Translations under genes and position numbers: made by a program
Shown: positions 59,063 to 64,000 of the stretch, one piece after another
How positions within the stretch are numbered: the stretch's first letter is position 1
Layout of the letters: the number at the start of each line of letters is the position of its first letter
Notes under the pieces: model-generated
Seen by the model: the letters and a program-made list of their open reading frames with translations, nothing else
Told to the model about the DNA's origin: nothing
Databases searched by the model: none
From: Pleurostoma richardsiae
Taxonomy: Eukaryota > Ascomycota > Sordariomycetes > Calosphaeriales > Pleurostomataceae
Reading direction: 5' to 3'
DNA length: 64,000 nt
Assembly: GCA_030052745.1 (NCBI GenBank)
Contig: JANBVO010000029.1
Location: 124,001-188,000 of the forward strand

Positions 59063-60552
59063 CTAATCGCTTGGATAACCATCATAAACGCCCTCCTGCC
59101 TCTGCGTGCTAACCCACTCCTCGCTCGCCAGACCCCTCGCCAGCCTCTTCTTGAGGTCCTGACGGTCCTTGTGGAAGTCGCACGCATAGTCACATTCCGG
59201 CACAGCCTCCTCCCCGAAGTACCGGCAGATCGCCGCGTGCCGGCACGTGTCGGTGCTCTCGCAGTACTCAACCAGCTTCTGCAGGCTGTCCGCCCGCGCC
59301 TGGCGGTTCGTCCCGTCCTTTACCTCCCTCAGCACCATGTTGCATATCCTGTCGCGGTCCTCGCGGCTGTAGTACAGGAAGCAGTAGCTGGCCTTGCCGT
59401 CCCGGCCGGCCCGCCCCGCCTCCTGGTAGTAGCCCTCGAAGGACTTGGGCATCCGCCAGTGCACGACGAACCGGACGTTCTCCTTGTCGATGCCCATGCC
59501 GAAGGCGGTCGTGGCCACGATGATATCGAAGCCCGGCTCGTTGTTGATCCACTTGGCGAGCGTCTCCTCCTTGGTCTCCTTCAGGAGCTTGGCGTGGAAT
59601 GGCCGAGCACCGATCCCTTCCTGCCGCAGCGCGGCAGCAATCATCTCGCACTCGTCACGCGATATAGTGTAAATGATACCGGGCACGTTATCGAGGCGCT
59701 GTCCCATCGCGTCCACCTCCGGCCTGCGATCGTCTGCCCGGCGCCTCTCGTACACGCCCTGCAGCCACTGCACGAAGTTGCCGAATCGGTCATCATCCTC
59801 GTCCCTTGTGAAGCGGATTTCGAGATGAAGGTTCGGCCGATGGGCCGTCATAGTGAAAGACGTCAGCCGCTCTGGCGTCCTGTCGAGACCCAGCGTGCTG
59901 AGGACGTCCTGGCGGATCCGGGGGTTGGCAGTCGCGGTCAGGCACATGATGGGCACGTCCGGGAAGGTATCGCGGAACCACGACAGGCGCTTGAAGTCCT
60001 TGCGGAAGTCATGGCCCCATTCCGAGATGCAGTGCGCCTCGTCGACGGCTACACGCGCCAGCTCCCGCTGCTCATAGACCACCCGCAGCTTCTTGCGGAA
60101 GTGGTCCCCGGAGCAGAGCTCGGGGGTCACGTACAGGAGGCGGATGCGCGGATGGCCGGAGGCGAGGTCCTGGTAGATGGCGTCGCGCTCGGTCGGCGGG
60201 GTGTTGCTGTTGAGCGTGCGCGCGTCGACGTTGGCCAGGCGGAGGGCCTCGACCTGGTTCATCATGAGACTGAGCAGGGGGGAGATGACGATGGTGATGC
60301 CCTGGTCGATGACGGCGGGGAGCTGGAAGCACAAGCTCTTCCCGAAGGAGGTGGCGGCTTGTACAAAGACATCTTTCCGCTCAAGAGCTGCCAGGATGAT
60401 TTCTCTCTGGAATGGTCTGTGTATCTCTTAGGGTCTTGGGAACTCTCAAAATCAGGCGGGGGACCGGCATACCTGAAGGCCTGCTTGTTGAACTGGCGTC
60501 TTAGGGTGAAGTCGATATCGACGCACGAGTTGGTTCGGACTAGCGGAGGCAT
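59063..60552 (-). CDS. Short RecQ-family ATP-dependent DNA helicase
   Basis: Two exons, 60473-60552 and 59063-60416; 1434 nt, 477 aa. It has the compact RecQ core only. Motif 0 is FRPFQREIILAALE, Walker A is AATSFGKSLCFQLP (Lys53), motif Ia is VISPLLSLMMNQVE, and the DEAH-box motif is VAVDEAHCISEWGHDF. Further motifs are CLTATANPRIRQDVL, GIIYTISRDECEMIA, VATTAFGMGIDKENVRFVVH and QEAGRAGRDGKASYC. The RecQ zinc-binding Cys set follows (CESTDTCRHAAICRYF, ECDYACDFH). There is no HRDC domain and no long N-terminal region, so it is not the BLM/Sgs1/QDE3-type protein but a small RecQ. It unwinds recombination or replication intermediates, probably in the nucleus; the Arg-rich, nearly acid-free N-terminus leaves mitochondria possible. 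Some upstream coding sequence could be missing. Confidence 0.9.
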
Positions 60553-62237
60553 CACCAGTGACTTCGCCTACAGCGGAAGAGTGGATTCGATATTTGTGTC
60601 ATGGAGATATCCGCTTGTGTCTGTCTTCAGCGTCGCGGAGACTGTGACGCGTCTGCTGCACATTTTTCTGGGACTTTGTCGCCACGCGAACTCGCTCGGG
60701 ACAGTAGAGAAGAGCAGAGACGAGCCACCTGCTTCTGTCCTATGCCTGCCGTACAAAGGCCATGATTATCCGTGCAAATACAGGAAACGGCCTGGACGGG
60801 TACATCTGGGCCGTGATTCGCAGTTGCGCCCTTGTGTTGGTTTACAGCAGTACGTACCTTACCTTCTTGCATTCCGCTTAGTACAGGTACACTGGGGCAC
60901 CCAGTGCTGATCGATACTCACAGGTACAGATACTTACTCGTACACCTTCCCCGAATCTCCGTACACACAATGCCCCGGATGAGTCCGGCCCACGTGGGAA
61001 TCTGGCCGTACCTTACCTGATACGGATGAAAGGGGACTTCCAGGCGCGTTACCGACGGTGGCCCTCGTTGCAGTACCAATGCAGTGGGACAAGAGCATAT
61101 TTGCTGTATCAGCAATGCCCCAACGCCTTGGAATTTTCAGCCATTTATAGTGCTGGGAGAGCAAAGCTGGAAACAATTGGCACCTCGCGATCCAACCTCC
61201 TGAGCTCCTCGCGTTTCGTTTGTCGACTGAAGCACAACCGAGGCCAATCAGAAGCTTGCTGGGCAGTGTGCGAGGGAGACGGAGGCTTTACAGTGGGAAG
61301 AGGGACGTGCCTGTGCCTTGCAGTTTTGCGGCGCGCTAAGAAGAACACCACCGCCGTCGTGGAAGTGGCACAGATGGTACATATGGGTACTTTCATGCTA
61401 CAGTCCCTGCCCGCCTTCAACTCCTTCAATCTGTTGGCGTCCCACATTGCACCCAGTATCGCTTCTGCAAGCACCAGGTGTCAACCAACGTGGCAGATTT
61501 GAGAGAATTTAAAAAATCTCTGGCATGAACCTCTTGCTATGGTTTTGATGCGCCGTTTTTTCAAAAGAATGACATTGTAGAAGCAAATACAAAGCTACTG
61601 TAAGTATTCTTTGTTCCTCGATAATGCTCCGTAGCTAATCTCTAACGCCGTCTTTGATGTCGGTGTGCCAGGTAAGTACACCCTGTGTATCTTGCCCCAC
61701 TTCTACCCCTTTCCTGCCCCCCAGAGGTACCCTACCTTCCATGTCACCGTTGTCCCTTTCCTCTCTTGGCAAGACGTCGGATGCCCGACACACCAGGAAA
61801 TTCTGGGTGTGTTGCAAGAGGTGTGAGCCTCCTTCTTCTGTCTCGTCACAAACCCGTCACTGCGAGTCCTCAATCTTCACAAACCCTCAACCGACGATAC
61901 CGCGGCGGAGACCAATTCTCTGCCGCATCGCCACCTGAGCGTGTTTTGTTTTCACCCTCTTGTCTCGCATCATCCCCTCTCCTCCCCTCTCGTGTTCTTG
62001 TGCGCCTGCCCTTTGCGATCACGGTCATGAGCTCGCATATCTCAAACGTCTAGACAGCCTCCACGCCTAGCCCAACTTCTCATTAATCGCATCACTGTTC
62101 GAGTCTCCTACCGATCATCTTGGCTCCAACGTCGACGCCCGATACCTGAAACCCGCGATTCTACCACATCGACGACGACACTGCCGACGATAGCGACGCT
62201 ACGGATCTGACTTGGGCACCGGAAAACTCCTGCGCAC
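60553..62237. other. Divergent promoter (recQ / sog2)
   Basis: About 1.7 kb. It holds two TACCTTACCT copies (60855, 61009), and a CT-rich leader-like stretch before sog2 (about 61960-62000). No gene was recognised, though non-coding 5' exons of sog2 may lie here. Confidence 0.5.
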
Positions 62238-64000
62238 ATGCTTACAACCATGATGGAACGGCCTCCAGGTCTGCCTCTGGGGCAGCCGAGTCAATCGATG
62301 GAAAGGCTCGTCGGCCTGCCAGGAAACCCGGCCCAAGGGCGTCGTGCTGTAGTCGTTGTACCTCCTACAGTTACCGCCCCTCCTCCATCCCAAGTCCCGA
62401 CTCTTCGACAATCCACGTCGAACTCATCTCTGACAGCGTCTGCTCCGATTGCTGCCAGCCAGGTTGTTGCGCTTGCCCGAGAGGCGATGAAAAAGGCCCT
62501 CGAGGAAAATGAAACACAAGCTGCCGAGGCTAGCGGTGTCAGCAACGAGCTCAAACCCGGCGTCACCGTCAATCTAAGTCACAAGAACATCCAGAAGCTG
62601 CCTGAGGAAGTTGTCGATATCATCAAGGATCAGTTGGAACGGTATGTCAACGCTTTGGTGTGGTGGCGAGACCGCGGCAAGCTGACGATATTCTCCTGCT
62701 CCTAGATTGGCTCTTTCCCACAACAAGCTCTCGTCATTCCCTGCTCGTTTCTCTGAGTGCACATCGCTGCGATATCTCAATGTGAGAAACAACAGGATCA
62801 GCGAGTTTCCTCTACCGGTAATCTCATTTCAATCCCAAACTTAAGACAGGCTTCGAATCTAACTGTCTCAGCTATGCGAGCTGAAGTCACTCGAGATCCT
62901 AGACCTCGGCCGAAACCAACTACGAGTCCTACCCCCCGATATCGCCAAGCTCACGTCCCTCAAAGTCTTTGCCGTCCAGAAAAACCAGATTCAGGAACTG
63001 CCGCTCTGCCTTGGTGATATGGTCTCGTTGCAAATGATCAAGCTCGATGGAAACCCTCTCATATTCCCTCCGAAAGAAGTGCTCCAGGTGCAAGCCAGTA
63101 GTCCGCCTAACGAAGGTTTCTTGAAGGACAGCGAAGTTACCGAAGTCACCGTGACGGCCCACATTAAGAAGTTTCTAAAGCAGAGGGCGCAGAGTGATCG
63201 TGCGGAGGCAGATGCTGTCGCTGAGGAGTCTTCCGAGGGAACTGAGACGCCCCGAATGCCGCCTATAAAGAGGGTTGCGAGCGGTCGTTTTCCCATCAAG
63301 GTTAACGGCAACGATGTTCCAGACCTCCGGTCACCGGCATTGTCCCGACCGCCCCCAATCCCAAGCCGATCGCACTATCGGGGATTATCACAACAAAATC
63401 CAGCATTACGCCGACCCAGTGTCATGCCTCTAACCATTGGAAACGTCAACGAGCGAGTACGAAGCAACTCGGAGACCTTACTCCCGTCCCGAGCGGAGAG
63501 ACCAACCGAGCGGCAACGTCGTATGGAAGTCATGTCTAAGAAAGCGCAGGAGCTCGGCACGCTTGACGAGACGCAGGCGAACAACAGGTTCAGCCATTAT
63601 CGAGGATTAAGCCACGGGTCGGCTATGCAAGTCCCCAATGGTGGCGGCATGGCTGGTAAGAGTCCTGTGAGCCCGGCGGAGCCTTTCCTCCAGCGACCAA
63701 TTTACGTCCGCAGACTCTCCGTTTTACCGGAACGGAAGCGTGAATCCAAGTTCTACGATCCTATCGTGGAGACCGCTAAGGGTGTCCTCTACTCGGTCTT
63801 CCAGATACACCCGATGATCCAGATGCTGATGAGCCTGGTCAATGACGGCACGTCAAAGCGATCCAGTCTCGAAATCGTCTTCTACAACACAAACGTTCAC
63901 GTTGAGGAGCTCGAACAAGAAATTCAGAAACACGACCCCGCAGCCGAAGGCGAGGGTCCTGGCCAGAGAGAGAACGAGAATGTGCAGAGAGCGTGTATTA
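62238..64000 (+). CDS. sog2: Sog2-like leucine-rich repeat protein of the RAM network (partial, runs off right edge)
   Basis: Exons 62238-62641, 62706-62817 and 62872 to beyond 64000. Sog2 is a leucine-rich-repeat regulator of the NDR kinase Cbk1 in polarity, cell separation and hyphal morphogenesis. After a Pro/Ser-rich start come LRRs: VNLSHKNIQKLPEEVVDIIK, LALSHNKLSSFPARF, LRYLNVRNNRISEFPLP, LEILDLGRNQLRVLPPDIA, KVFAVQKNQIQELPLCL and LQMIKLDGNPLIFPP. A disordered Ser/Arg/Pro stretch follows (VKVNGNDVPDLRSPALSRPP). The Sog2 domain then starts (FYDPIVETAKGVLYSVFQIH, MIQMLMSLVNDG, LEIVFYNTNVHVEELEQEIQ). The C-terminal end is not in the window. The call relies on the LRR plus Sog2-domain order. 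Confidence 0.85.

Noticed and set aside
59003-60910. 635-codon open frame on the plus strand opposite recQ
   Set aside because: It is antisense to a clear RecQ helicase and has no domain; long antisense frames are common opposite GC-rich codons.

Overview
The window looks like nuclear DNA of a filamentous ascomycete (Pezizomycotina, most likely Sordariomycetes). The evidence is GC-rich coding sequence with many short (about 40-90 nt) GT-AG introns, CTAAC/CTGAC-type branch motifs, long intergenic promoters, and fungus-specific families: DSC complex subunit 3, Rds2/AcuM, a Pth11-like rhodopsin-domain receptor, purine hydroxylase, Spo22/Zip4 and Sog2. No mobile element, rRNA, tRNA or CRISPR array was recognised. 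For nearly every multi-exon gene I derived splice sites by hand, and summed exon lengths divide by three, which supports the models. Twenty protein-coding genes are called; the last runs off the right edge.

Layout, left to right: dsc3 (-), atypical Rho-like GTPase (-), kynurenine/cysteine-conjugate-type aminotransferase (+), Gre2-like SDR reductase (+) convergent with an aldehyde dehydrogenase (-), xanthine dehydrogenase (-), meiotic Spo22/Zip4 (-), gluconeogenesis regulator Rds2/AcuM (-), calpain-like protease (-), secreted GH30 glycosidase (-), RING/TRAF zinc-finger protein (+), Ufd2 U-box E4 (+), TBC RabGAP (+), Dal5-like MFS permease (+) convergent with exocyst Sec6 (-), uncharacterised repeat protein with a CxxCxGxG knuckle (-), Pth11-like seven-helix receptor (-), glutathione reductase (-) divergent from mitochondrial Holliday-junction resolvase Cce1 (+), which is convergent with a short RecQ helicase (-), and Sog2 (+, partial).

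This is mostly a conserved housekeeping neighbourhood, not a biosynthetic cluster. Themes recur. Protein quality control is represented by dsc3, the RING/TRAF protein, ufd2 and the calpain. Membrane traffic and polarity are represented by the Rho-like GTPase, TBC GAP, Sec6 and Sog2. Redox and aldehyde metabolism is represented by the SDR, ALDH and glutathione reductase, and recombination by spo22, cce1 and recQ. Two enzymes (aminotransferase and glutathione reductase) carry presequence-like N-termini followed by an in-frame Met, a layout typical of dual mitochondrial/cytosolic proteins.

The points most worth a second look are the atypical GTPase with a degenerate switch II, two overlapping upstream ORFs (TAATG) before the MFS permease, an 18-nt microexon inside the Rds2 zinc cluster, a perfect 33-bp in-frame duplication in the SDR gene, the uncharacterised CxxCxGxG repeat protein, a non-canonical intron in the receptor gene, and a ten-base motif (TACCTTACCT) confined to gene-flanking regions.
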